A program made the position numbers and the translations under genes. Below the pieces are notes generated by a model. That model was not told the origin of the DNA and did not search any database. It saw only the letters and a list, made by a program, of their open reading frames with translations. Shown here one piece after another: positions 1 to 9,320 of a DNA stretch of 21,963 bases (position 1 is its first letter; each line of letters begins with the position of its first letter). Source of the DNA: Lenisia limosa (lineage: Eukaryota; Breviatea); assembly GCA_001655205.1 (NCBI GenBank), contig LPNZ01010334.1, positions 1 through 21,963 of the forward strand. Direction: 5' to 3'.

Positions 1-3000
1 CCAGGCCAAGGCTAAAGCTGCCCAGTCTCAGCTCGAGCACACCACTCTCAGAAGCATCACGAGCAGGACGTCCATTTGGTGGGTACTCTACACTGTACAC
101 CAATTTTGTAGTGATCATATCTTTGGAAACGCATTCTTATCCTTCGCAGGTACGACCCAGACCCACGTGACACCATCATTGCTGAGGACACGGATCTGGT
201 CTCCTCCTACTATGACCTCGAGGACAACACAGACGACGGGCTGTCCCCCTGGATGCTGCGTCTGTCTCTTGACCGTGCCGCCGTACTCGATAAGGAGCTC
301 ACTATGGAGCGCATTGCCGAGCGGATTACCCAGACCTTCGGCGGCGACGACATCAACGTCATGTTCAGTGATGACAATGCCGAGGAGTTGGTGTTCAGAA
401 TCAGGCTTATCGACAACGAGGAGTTCAAGAACAACGAGGAGGTAAGACTATTGCTAATGCGTCTCTTGCCCATTTCGACATTTGAGAATTAACAATTTGC
501 AGAAGGTTCAACAAGAAGATGACCAGTTCCTGAAGAACATGGAAACTTCCCTCTTGGATGATGTTGTCCTTCAGGGTATCCCCGGCATCAAGAAGGTATG
601 GCCGGCTCTGGATTTTGATTGGATTCTATTTTTTTTTTTCCTCCATATAATATTCGAGATGGGGGAGAACTATCCAGCGTTTTTACACCTTAATTTCAGA
701 TGAGATCATGATGTTCAGGTGTTCCTGCGTCAAGAGAACACGATTGTCATCGGAGAGAACGGCGGGCTTGAGAGTCACAAGCCCTGGGTACTGGATACTG
801 AGGGCTGCAATCTGCTTGGTGTCATCTCGTGCCAGAACGTTGATGCTACCAAGACCACTTCCAACAATATCATTGAAATCTTCGAGTGTCTTGGTATGAG
901 CAGGTTTTAGAATTTGACACGCCAATATTCTTCATCGAAATTCCTTCATTTTACTCCCCTCCTCCCCCCCTGTTATCTCCGTCCACACTCAGGTATTGAA
1001 GCCTGCCGAAACGCGCTGTTCAACGAAATCAAGAACGTTATTTCCTTTGATGGTGCCTACGTTAACTACAGGTATGAAGAGCCCTTTTGCGTCATATCCT
1101 GGGTATTAGAGATGTAGCTTTAGCGTGCGTACGCTGGAGNNNNNNNNNNNNNNNNNNNNNNNNNNNNNNNNNNNNNNNNNNNNNNNNNNNNNNNNNNNNN
1201 NNNNNNNNNNNNNNNNNNNNNNNNNNNNNNNNNNNNNNNNNNNNNNNNNNNNNNNNNNNNNNNNNNNNNNNNNNNNNNNNNNNNNNNNNNNNNNNNNNNN
1301 NNNNNNNNNNNNNNNNNNNNNNNATCTTGCCATGCTTGTGGACGTCATGACGTTCCGAGGACATCTTATGGCCATCTGCAGACATGGAATGAACAGAGTT
1401 GACGCTGGTTAGAGGGGCGTATCATCTCAGTTGTTCGTCGTAGTGTTACATTGCATCTCATCTCATTGTTGCTCTTTGACCCCTTAGGACCAATCATGAG
1501 GGCGTCCTTTGAGGAGTCCGTGGATATTCTTATGGAGGCTGCCACCTACGCAATGCGTGACGATATTGCGTATGCGCATGGGTTGCCCACCACCTATCAC
1601 ATCGATGTGTTTTTTTTATACCCCATCATTGCCTTCTGCTCACGGCCGCAGCGGAGTATCTGAGCAGGTTCTTTTGGGCAAAACGGCTGAAGTCGGTACC
1701 GGAGAGTTCGACCTTGTTGTCGACGAAGAAACTCTCAAGGATGTATGAGGAGTTGTAGATATCTTGGTGCCAGCTACGGATAGCCTATTAAGAGTTGTAA
1801 GGCAAATGATTGGGTGTATAAATATGAAACGAGAATTCAATATGTCTTAAGGNNNNNNNNNNNNNNNNNNNNNNNNNNNNNNNNNNNNNNNNNNNNNNNN
1901 NNNNNNNNNNNNNNNNNNNNNNNNNNNNNNNNNNNNNNNNNNNNNNNNNNNNNNNNNNNNNNNNNNTCTATGATATTGAGGACGAAGATGACAAAGACAT
2001 GATTTCAGCGGACAGTCCTGGAAGAGCCGAGTCCGGCGCCACCCCCTATCACTACTCGCCCGGACAGGCCTCTCCCGGCACAGCTATGTTCTCGCCTCTT
2101 GCCTGTATGTGAATTGCTCTCCACGTTTATTCTTATTTTATCATTGTGCGTGACCTTTCAGCCTCGCCATACCAGATGTCCCCTACTCCTGGAGCCTCTA
2201 GCCCCTACTACACGGGCTCTTCAAGCCCGCAATACTCGCCGGGTTTGCGTGATATCCAATATTGATGCAATAATGAAGGGGGAGGTGCCATTTGAAATGT
2301 CATCCAACTTTTTATTCTCATTTATGGTAACATCTTAGGCCCTGCGTCCGCCAGCTCCCCGAATTATTCTCCCAACTCTCCCAACTATTCTCCAAGCAGT
2401 CCGAATTATTCCCCGAGCAGTCCGAATTATTCCCCAAGCAGTCCGAATTATTCCCCAAGCAGTCCCAACTATTCCCCAAGCTCACCCAGCTACTCTCCTA
2501 GCAGCCCGAGCTACAGTCCCAGCTCACCGAGCTATTCGCCTAGCTCACCTAGTTACAGCCCAAGCTCACCAAGCTATTCGCCGAGTAGCCCCAGTTACTC
2601 GCCGTCGTCTCCATCCTACAGTCCCTCTTCCCCCTCATACTCGCCATCTTCTCCTTCGTATTCTCCATCTTCCCCATCGTACAGTCCCTCCTCTCCTTCC
2701 TACTCCCCCTCGTCTCCTTCATACAGCCCCTCGTCCCCATCGTACAGTCCGAGCTCACCCAACTACTCGCCAAGCTCGCCAACTTACACACCTGGAAGTT
2801 CTTCTGACGCTATTAGTTCGCCCAGCTACTCCCCCAGTAGCCCGACATATTCACCAAGGTTCGCCTATGCTTGCGTACTATTCATAGCTTTTCTTGAAGG
2901 GCTTTTCTGGTTCAACAACTTTGTAATCGTTTTAGTTCTCCTACATACTCCCCTAGTAGCCCAACTTACTCGCCAAGGTTGGTACTTATGAAACCCTGAT

Positions 3001-4024
3001 GCTTATGGATGATGCTTTGGAGGCGATTTGAAACGGGCATAGATATTTATTTGAATTACCTTTGTAATTGCTTTAGTTCACCTACCTACTCTCCGAGCAG
3101 TCCTACATACTCCCCTAGTAGCCCAACTTACTCGCCAAGGTTTGTGCTCAAACTTGCCAAAAGAAATCCGTTTCCACAAAACATGTCTTCGTTGCAGTGA
3201 TCGTTCTCTTTCTGATCGCNNNNNNNNNNCCCTACATATTCGCCTAGTAGCCCCACCTATTCGCCTAGCACCAGTAGCCCATCGAACTCACCAAAGTTTG
3301 CTTCTTCCTTTTTTTTTGCTTAATCTGACAACCCATTTCAACTCACGCTTTTGATTGCTTTTGATGACCTTTTTCAGTTCAACGAACTACTCTCCCGCGA
3401 CTAACACTACTGTCCTGTCGCCTAGTAGCCCAACTTACTCTCCCACTANNNNNNNNNNTCCTACATACTCCCCTAGTAGCCCAACTTACTCGCCAAGGTT
3501 TGCACATTCAAAACTCTAATGCACGATTATGTGATAAAGAGCTGTAGATCTATTCGTGAAATTTTGCCATTTGGTATATTGATTGGTAATCAAAATTCTT
3601 TACAATCCTCTAATTGCTTTAGTTCACCTACCTACTCTCCGAGCAGTCCTACATACTCCCCTAGTAGCCCAACTTACTCGCCAAGGTTTGTGCTCAAACT
3701 TGCCGAAAGAAATCCGTTTCCACAAAACATGTCTTCGTTGCAGTGATCGTTCTCTTTCTGATCGCNNNNNNNNNNTTTGATAATATTACTGATTGAAGAT
3801 AATTTGAGACCTCCCTCCTCTCTTTCTGCATTACTTTCATGGTTAAACGCTTATAATTTTTTAGTTCCCCGACCTACTCGCCAAGCAGTCCGACCTATTC
3901 GCCCAGTAGCCCGACTTACTCCCCCTCTTCACCGACGTACTCCCCAACATCTCCATCCTACTCTCCCACGTCCCCGACGTACAGTCCCAGTTCACCAACC
4001 TCCACGGCTTCTAATGTGCAATAA
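1..4024 (+). CDS. RPB1: RNA polymerase II largest subunit RPB1 (3' part, 5' end outside window)
   Basis: This is the catalytic subunit of RNA polymerase II, acting in the nucleus. Exons, each joined in frame: 1-78, 150-441, 503-595, 719-893, 993-1071, a gap-interrupted exon ending at 1407 (resumes at 1324), 1488-1569, 1652-1742, a gap-interrupted exon ending at 2104 (resumes at 1967), 2162-2242, then the heptad-tail exons 2339-2858, 2936-2977, 3077-3139, about 3230-3295, 3378-3497, 3623-3685 and 3865-4024 (TAA 4022-4024). Family motifs include [73 protein letters not shown] and [20 protein letters not shown], in the same order as in other RPB1 proteins. They cover the late core, followed by an acidic linker ([10 protein letters not shown]) and the heptad tail. 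The tail ends in STASNVQ. Three 10-N gaps interrupt the tail. Confidence 0.97.
3065..3219 (+). repeat. 155-bp direct repeat, copy 1 (exon plus flanking intron in RPB1 tail)
   Basis: Copy 2 lies at 3611-3765. The two copies differ at one base (ccaaaag versus ccgaaag). Each holds the end of an intron, a 63-nt exon encoding three heptads, and the first 80 nt of the next intron, and each stops exactly at a 10-N gap. This may be a recent exon-intron duplication or an assembly collapse. Confidence 0.9.
3611..3765 (+). repeat. 155-bp direct repeat, copy 2 (exon plus flanking intron in RPB1 tail)
   Basis: 154 of 155 bases match copy 1 at 3065-3219, at an offset of 546 bp. It contains exon 3623-3685 and ends at the gap 3766-3775. 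Confidence 0.9.
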
Positions 4025-4661
4025 TGTAATTAGACAACAGTTTTGTTATCAAAATTGAGGGTATCTCGTCGACCTTCGTTGAGTCTGAAAAGGGATAGGT
4101 TGTTGAAGCACAGTACGTTTGAGTCTAAATTCAGAATATTAAAGGGATAAACAGGGGGGGGGGGGGCTGAGNNNNNNNNNNNNNNNNNNNNNNNNNNNNN
4201 NNNNNNNNNNNNNNNNNNNNNNCTACTCATCACGAACCGAATAATCTGAAACTAAAGCAAAAACAAAAACAATCCCGAGCCAGCCTTTTGAAGAGTCCCA
4301 CCAAAGTTTTTGCACCACTCTTTATACCTTTTTGGAAATTGATAAAAATACATAGACCATCAATATACCACCATAGGGAAGAAGACCATTTTTTTTAGAC
4401 CTGGAAGGATGATATGTCCTTGTACTCCGATGTTCTAGGTTTATTAAATCACAAGGCAAACGAGTTGCAGATTCTGTTGATCAAATAATACCTAGTTTTT
4501 TTGTTTCATAAATTTTCCAATTTTACTCCCCCTCCGCCTACGATTCAATGTACGTGTTTCCAAGGTCTTGTGTGGGCGTTCCCCTTCCAACCTAGATCTT
4601 TTGAGAAAAAATCGAGGGTTTCGTGGGAAAGACCCGTCCTATATAATATTTCATCTCTCAG
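4025..4661. other. Intergenic region between two convergent genes
   Basis: This holds the 3' flanks of RPB1 (plus) and the membrane protein gene (minus). It contains a 13-base G run at 4154-4166, five bases before the gap 4172-4222, and one arm of a 29-bp inverted repeat at 4504-4532. I see no other gene. Confidence 0.7.
4504..4532 (+). repeat. 29-bp perfect inverted repeat, arm 1
   Basis: The arm begins tttcataaattttccaattt and runs to a ccccc end. Its exact reverse complement is at 4827-4855. The spacer is 294 bp and contains the last exon of the neighbouring minus-strand gene. Confidence 0.95.
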
Positions 4662-7490
4662 TCAAATTTTACAGAATAAGATCAAAACTGTTAACTTCTG
4701 CCTCCCCTCGCCCACTTCCGAACAGGCCGCCGCGAGAGCCGTGGGAAGCGTTTCAGTCTCAAGAGGTTTGAATGCAACCGGAACAAAGTGGCCCTCTGCG
4801 TTGCGCGTGTACACCACGCTCACCTGGGGGGAGTAAAATTGGAAAATTTATGAAATGAAATAACCCAAATCAACTCTGTTNNNNNNNNNNNNNNNNNNNN
4901 NNNNNNNNNNNNNNNNNNNNNNNNNNNNNNNNNNNNNNNNNNNNNNNNNNNNNNNNNNNNNNNNNNNNNNNNNNNNNNNNNNNTCAACTCTGGGGGTGAA
5001 ACAGAACGAATCCAGTATTGATGAAGGTGGTCTTGCGCCGACTTCGACGATGGGTTACCCATGTTACCCTGAAGTAAAACACCCAACACGCTCACCTGGT
5101 CTGCTGAGGGGGTGACGCGTTCAATGCTCTGTGTGAGGCTGTAGTCGTGAACAACGCGGGACGCCTAAGGGGTCAGAGATTTTGTCCAAATGGGTCTAAA
5201 GAATGGCTTACAGAAGGGGTAGGTTGGCTGGGTGTTGCATTTTCGCGCTCCACCGCAGCCGACGGTCCGCTCAGCATCGCCAATCGCTCAGATGACGGAG
5301 AAGGACTGGGGAGGGACAAGAGTGACGTGGAAAGGCAAACAAAAAGAGGGCAAGAGGGGACAGACCACCTCAATACCTTGGAGAAGGAGATGGGGACGGT
5401 TCAACGAGCATGATAGGATCTGTGTCAGGATCTTCGGTTCCCTAAGTGGAGGAGAAGTGAACATAACAATAAAACATTCGGTCAAACTCGGAACATTCTT
5501 ACCTGGGTGTTTGTTGACTGTTTTGGGAATGAGACCCAAATAAACACAATGACTAAAGCCAATTATCAAATGAACAAACAACCACCAACTGAAACAAAGC
5601 CCAATGAACAGACTAGCAGCATGGGCTTGCCACGATGAGTCTTTCTCTACAGATGAGGGAAAATATAAAACAAATCCTATGACATTGAAAATAACGTTAT
5701 CATACCCTCAGCAGTGAGTCTATTTTCGCGCACGATTTGTCTGTCACACAGCACACGCTTCATGAGTGTTGGTGGCCAATTTGCGGAGTTCGCACAATCG
5801 GAGAGAAGTGCATCTGATACTCGGTCAGTTCCAGATGATATGGTGTTCGTTTGAATGGAATTGATACATCCTCCCACCAGGTACTTTGCTTTCAACGTCC
5901 CAATAGATGACACAACTGACAAGGAGCACCAGCATGATGACAATGACAAAAACCTGATTGGTCAAAACTAGTAACATATTCGAAAACCTCTTTACATCTC
6001 AAATCTGGTTCTATTACTGCTTTTATGCAAAAGGCATTAACTCACAATGTTCAATCCACGGGTTAGGAACCCATTGGCCTTGTTGAACATGAAGGGGGCA
6101 AGAATTATCAAGGCAGCGAGCATACCTAAAGAGATATTATCCCATAAAAAAAAATTTTAGTATATCACACCGTCCATATATCTGTGAATTTTCCTCTATC
6201 TGTGATTTTTTTTTATACGAAAATTTTTGCTAAAAATATGGCATGTAACTAAGAGAATTGTCGTAACACTCNNNNNNNNNNNNNNNNNNNNNNNNNNNNN
6301 NNNNNNNNNNNNNNNNNNNNNNNNNNNNNNNNNNNNNNNNNNNNNNNNNNNNNNNNNNNNNNNNNNNNNNNNNNNNNNNNNNNNNNNNNNNNNNNNNNNN
6401 NNNNNNNNNNNNNNNNNNNNNNNNNNNNNNNNNNNNNNNNNNNNNNNNNNNNNNNNNNNNNNNNNNNNNNNNNGTAAGTTTGATGAATAAAAGAGCTTTT
6501 CATCTTACATGTGACATAGGATATGATTACCCTGAAGAATTATTTTGGTACACACCAGTCCCTTATTGCCCACCAGCCAGACTCCCTTATTGCCCACCAA
6601 GACTCCCTGCCCACCAGCACTGGCAATTGATGTAACAGAGAACATAACTTCTATTTCATGAGTGATGTCGGCAACTTCAGGGAATTCATCCAAAGAACTG
6701 CGGAAGATTAGAAATAATAAATAATGCGACAAGGGGGTTGTGGAAATGCGTCGGGGCTCACTCGAAAACGAAGCTTGTTTGGTCTGATGGGAGGTTCAAA
6801 TGAAGGTCCAACTGATCAGCATCAAACTAAATAAAAATTAGTCAATTTAGGCTGCCTTGAATTACAACAACGTGGATAGAATCGAGATCTTCCAACAAAC
6901 ACTAATTTCGTGTGTGCTGATTTTGAGGGTAAAATGGTTGAAGAAGGCAGCGACCGTTGTGCCGTTTTCCAGCGTAACATATGCGCCAATCTGGTCACTA
7001 TGTGTCTGAACTGTCAGAACCACAACCTAAATAAAAGCCTCACCTGGATTTCGAAGAAGGGCATTCCGACAAAAATCTCTAAGACCACGAAGAATGCCTA
7101 AACTGTCACTATTCACAACTAAATACTGACTAATAAATATGGTGATGTATATATTAACAGGACTACATATCATAAGAAATGACACGATGACACGGTAAAG
7201 CTCGGCAAATCATCCAACTTAACTTTGNNNNNNNNNNNNNNNNNNNNNNNNNNNNNNNNNNNNNNNNNNNNNNNNNNNNNNNNNNNNNNNNNNNNNNNNN
7301 NNNNNNNNNNNNNNNNNNNNCGTGATGACACGGCTCGGGAAAATCGATTGGGTCATCTTCGATCTGCTGATTCAGCCGATTGCGGTCGCGCAACTGAAGA
7401 GACAATTAGACACCCTGGGAAAGAAGATATTTTGGTATAGTTGAAAATATCAAGCATACCTGCGTTTTCTTGTGGAGAAGAGGGCTCCAT
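4662..7490 (-). CDS. Multi-pass membrane protein, family not recognised (paralogue of 9321-10971)
   Basis: Exons in reading order: 7460-7490 (MEPSSPQENA, tentative start), a piece at 7321-7396 (LRDRNRLNQQ, join unresolved), 7044-7097, 6901-7026, 6762-6826, an exon from 6697 with uncertain end, then after the gap 6046-6125, 5921-5953, 5706-5883, 5590-5646, 5503-5552, 5377-5441, 5212-5305, 5096-5164 and 4662-4823 (TGA). From 6125 onward every junction keeps frame. It has a hydrophobic segment near the start (AFFVVLEIFVGMPFF), a polar probably lumenal region with the sequon NGT, helices MLAALIILAPFMF and IVFVIVIMLVLLYLVGG, a loop with SDCANSANWPPTLMKRVLCD, another helix, and a cytoplasmic tail with a Pro-Ser repeat (PSPSPS). 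The Cys-Trp-Pro-Cys loop and helix order match the gene at 9321-10971. The function is unknown. The start, the region around the gaps and the exon at 6697 are the weak parts. Confidence 0.75.
4824..5095 (-). mobile_element. Introner-like intron bounded by 13-bp direct repeats
   Basis: On the minus strand the exon ends CCAG|gtgagcgtg and the next exon begins ccag|GTGAGCGTG. The 13-mer ccaggtgagcgtg is therefore present at both junctions (plus strand 5087-5099 and 4815-4827). Splicing restores one copy and an open frame reading ADQ-VSVVYT. At 272 nt, 103 of them N, it is longer than most of the gene's introns. A target-site duplication that supplies the splice site is the known signature of introner insertions, so I read this as an intron born by insertion. 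The element itself cannot be read because of the gap 4881-4983. Confidence 0.5.
4827..4855 (-). repeat. 29-bp perfect inverted repeat, arm 2 (inside an intron)
   Basis: This is the exact reverse complement of 4504-4532. On the minus strand it lies at the very 3' end of the 272-nt intron 4824-5095 and supplies the pyrimidine-rich tract before the acceptor AG. Confidence 0.95.
6165..6200 (+). mobile_element. Terminal fragment of a mariner-type MITE, broken by a gap
   Basis: Within an intron of the membrane protein gene, the bases from 6166 read caccgtcc followed by atatatctgtgaatttt. This resembles the terminal repeat of the element at 17820-18246 (caccgtccagaaatatgtga). The opposite end is not visible and would fall in or beyond the gap 6272-6473. 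Confidence 0.45.
6548..6622. repeat. Short minisatellite, about three units of 17-24 bp
   Basis: The core cccttattgcccaccag recurs with drift, the third unit being shortened. On the minus strand each unit offers a GTGGGC, so it multiplies possible donor sites at the end of the exon that starts at 6697. It could be coding (LVGNKG repeats) or intronic. Confidence 0.75.
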
Positions 7491-7533
7491 TTTTTCTACA
7501 TTATGATTACATCATTCCATTCATATTATAATA

Positions 7534-7554
7534 CTCTCGGACCAAAACTGTGAC
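7534..7554 (+). repeat. 21-bp inverted repeat, left arm
   Basis: The arm ctctcggaccaaaactgtgac matches the reverse complement of 9271-9291 at 20 of 21 bases. The pair encloses 1758 bp that include the small gene 7718-8501. Confidence 0.85.
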
Positions 7555-7717
7555 GGTGTTGAATATTTTATGTTTTGCAATCTCATTTTCAAAAAACGTG
7601 TTCCAGCCTGAAAAATATCACCTTTTGTAAAGAAATATTGGAAAAAATATTGTTTAATACTGAAGAATTGTTAAACAATAGCCCATTAGAGTCAAAAATG
7701 GTATATTGAAGACATAG

Positions 7718-8501
7718 TTACTTCTTTTTGGCCTTTTTCTTCATCTTCGCTATCGAATTGGGACGTAACACTTTCCGATCTATCTTTAGCTCGCTTTTAC
7801 TCGCAATAACCTGAAGATTACGTCATCTCTAGCCAGTTACCACAACCGACCTGTCCTGGACGGATAACTGCCACTTGTTCACTACGGTCGAGCACAAATT
7901 TTGCACAGGATTTAATACCAAGTCACAAGCTGGACCAACAGAGTAAACATGCTTAATTGAATCTTCAATCACTCCACAATGATTTTCGCAAAGTGCCCTC
8001 GCAAAGAGTGGAAGTTTTTCCAGTTGATTTTGGTTCCTCAACAGGGAAACTGCTTATTCACCAGATGCACCAAGATAAAGGCGTTCTTCAGTATCCAAGT
8101 TCTCAGTTCTTGGATCCATTTTGATTGCAGCTCTTGCTTGAAGGCCAATTGCTTGATCGGGTGCCAAGTCTTCTGATTCATGTAACTGAACAAATTTTCT
8201 GAATTCAACAGTATTCGAAATGGATGGTTTCTCCATGACTTTAGTGTTCCCAGAACTGAAAGATAGAGGTTTGACGCTTGCTTCTGAGGTGCATTCAAAC
8301 TATTAGTTGAATAGCGCTCTGAGGTATGGATAAGTGACCTTGGTATTCTTCAGTTGATGGGCGATTAACCATTCCTTTTTGGTACTTTTCAATTGTGATA
8401 AGGTTGGGATCGAAACCCTTTGATGAATAGCCACAGTCCAATTGTGAACACTCAATTGTTTTGAATAAAGGCTCTTTCAATGAAGCAGAAAGTATTTGCA
8501 T
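7718..8501 (-). CDS. Small protein of about 220 residues with lysine-rich C-terminus, unrecognised
   Basis: Four exons are in phase: 8370-8501, 8071-8299, 7841-8049 and 7718-7810 (TAA 7718-7720). The total is 663 nt. The inferred introns are 71, 21 and 30 nt. The protein begins MQILSASLKEPLFK and ends IAKMKKKAKKK, a basic tail that could be a nuclear or nucleolar signal. There are scattered cysteines (IECSQLDCG, ALCENHCG) but no motif I recognise. The start is uncertain: the ATG at 8501 has a poor context. An upstream ATG at 8687 (MEPPFTSHFLQ) and an open stretch VGDSYVHSK at 8596-8622 could be earlier exons if a GC-AG intron is used. The gene lies between the two membrane protein paralogues, on their strand, and is unrelated to them. 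Confidence 0.6.
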
Positions 8502-9320
8502 TTATTTTGGTTCTTTCATATCACTAAAAATGAAATTTCTCAGAGGACACCCACAGTCTACAATCCTGAGAGCTTCCCTTTGTTTTCTACTTACTTTGCT
8601 ATGAACATAGCTGTCTCCAACCTATGAGATAAGTGCGTTTTACATCAAACAAGCCTGAAGAAAATGGGAAGTAAATGGAGGTTCCATGGCCGTTCGTCTC
8701 TGGGTGTATGCACTGCTTCGTATTAGGAGTAGGCAGGATCGAGCCGGGTGCTGACCAGTTTTTTTCCCCCTTTTTTACTAAGTTGGTGGGGATTGGTCTT
8801 TTTTATCTTTTTAAATGGTTCTATTTCTGTTTATTTAAAAAATAATAATTTTCCCTGTAAGGAAATACGGAATGCATATCATTTATATCAATCTAAGTGC
8901 TTATTTCACAACGAAGTCTGTTTTGATTGGTCCCCTAAGCAGCCCCATTCTTGCAATCGGTGATAATGCAAGGAGACATGTGCCAGGTATTGATAGAAGA
9001 CATACACCTTCACTTTTCAGGCAATTTGTACAGCTTTCTTGAGAGATGGAATTAAAATATTTGTTGGCAAAGAGGAAGTCTAAGCAAAAGGGACGCTACT
9101 TAAATAGAAAAAGTTCAGTTCAGTTCAGTTTTTAAAACCGTGAATTCTTTTCAAAAAATATTGGATTAATATTTCCTTTGGCTTAAATTTACTGTTTACT
9201 TGGAAGAAAATATCAACATTTGCGTCAAGTATGACTTAAAAACTAAGAAAACAGAGCATATTACAAAATTGTCACAGTTTTGGTCCGGGAGCATATACAG
9301 TGTATGATAAATGTTGAGGT
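8502..9320. other. Intergenic or possible 5' exon region of the small gene
   Basis: This is mostly AT-rich sequence. It holds the candidate upstream exon pieces of the small gene (8596-8687), a short (ttcag)n run near 9112-9131 and the right arm of the inverted repeat at 9271-9291. I see no convincing complete gene. Confidence 0.55.
9271..9291 (-). repeat. 21-bp inverted repeat, right arm
   Basis: gtcacagttttggtccgggag is the partner of 7534-7554 with one mismatch. It lies 30 bp beyond the stop codon of the upstream membrane protein gene. No clear target-site duplication flanks the pair. Confidence 0.85.

Larger units (their letters stand above)
2346..4003 (+). repeat. RPB1 C-terminal domain heptad array, intron-interrupted
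   Basis: The coding repeat has consensus Tyr-Ser-Pro-Ser-Ser-Pro-X. I count about 22 units in the exon 2339-2858, one of them degenerate (YTPGSSS followed by DAISSPS), and roughly 18 more in later exons, so about 40 in all. Position 7 drifts along the array: Asn in the first units, Ser in the long middle block, Thr in nearly all later units. No Lys at position 7 is visible. The heptad array in other eukaryotes is the phosphorylated platform for capping, splicing and 3'-processing factors. Units next to the 10-N gaps are incomplete, so the true count is uncertain. Confidence 0.95.

Noticed and set aside
2549-2791. Open frame antisense to the RPB1 tail
   Set aside because: The repeat [11 protein letters not shown] pattern is the shadow of the heptad array read on the other strand.
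4501-4836. 111-codon open frame on the plus strand
   Set aside because: It runs antisense to the last exon of the membrane protein gene and begins inside an inverted repeat arm. No splice or motif support.
8748-8963. Plus-strand 71-codon open frame with hydrophobic start
   Set aside because: Low-complexity T-rich sequence, no splice partners and no recognisable motif; probably chance.
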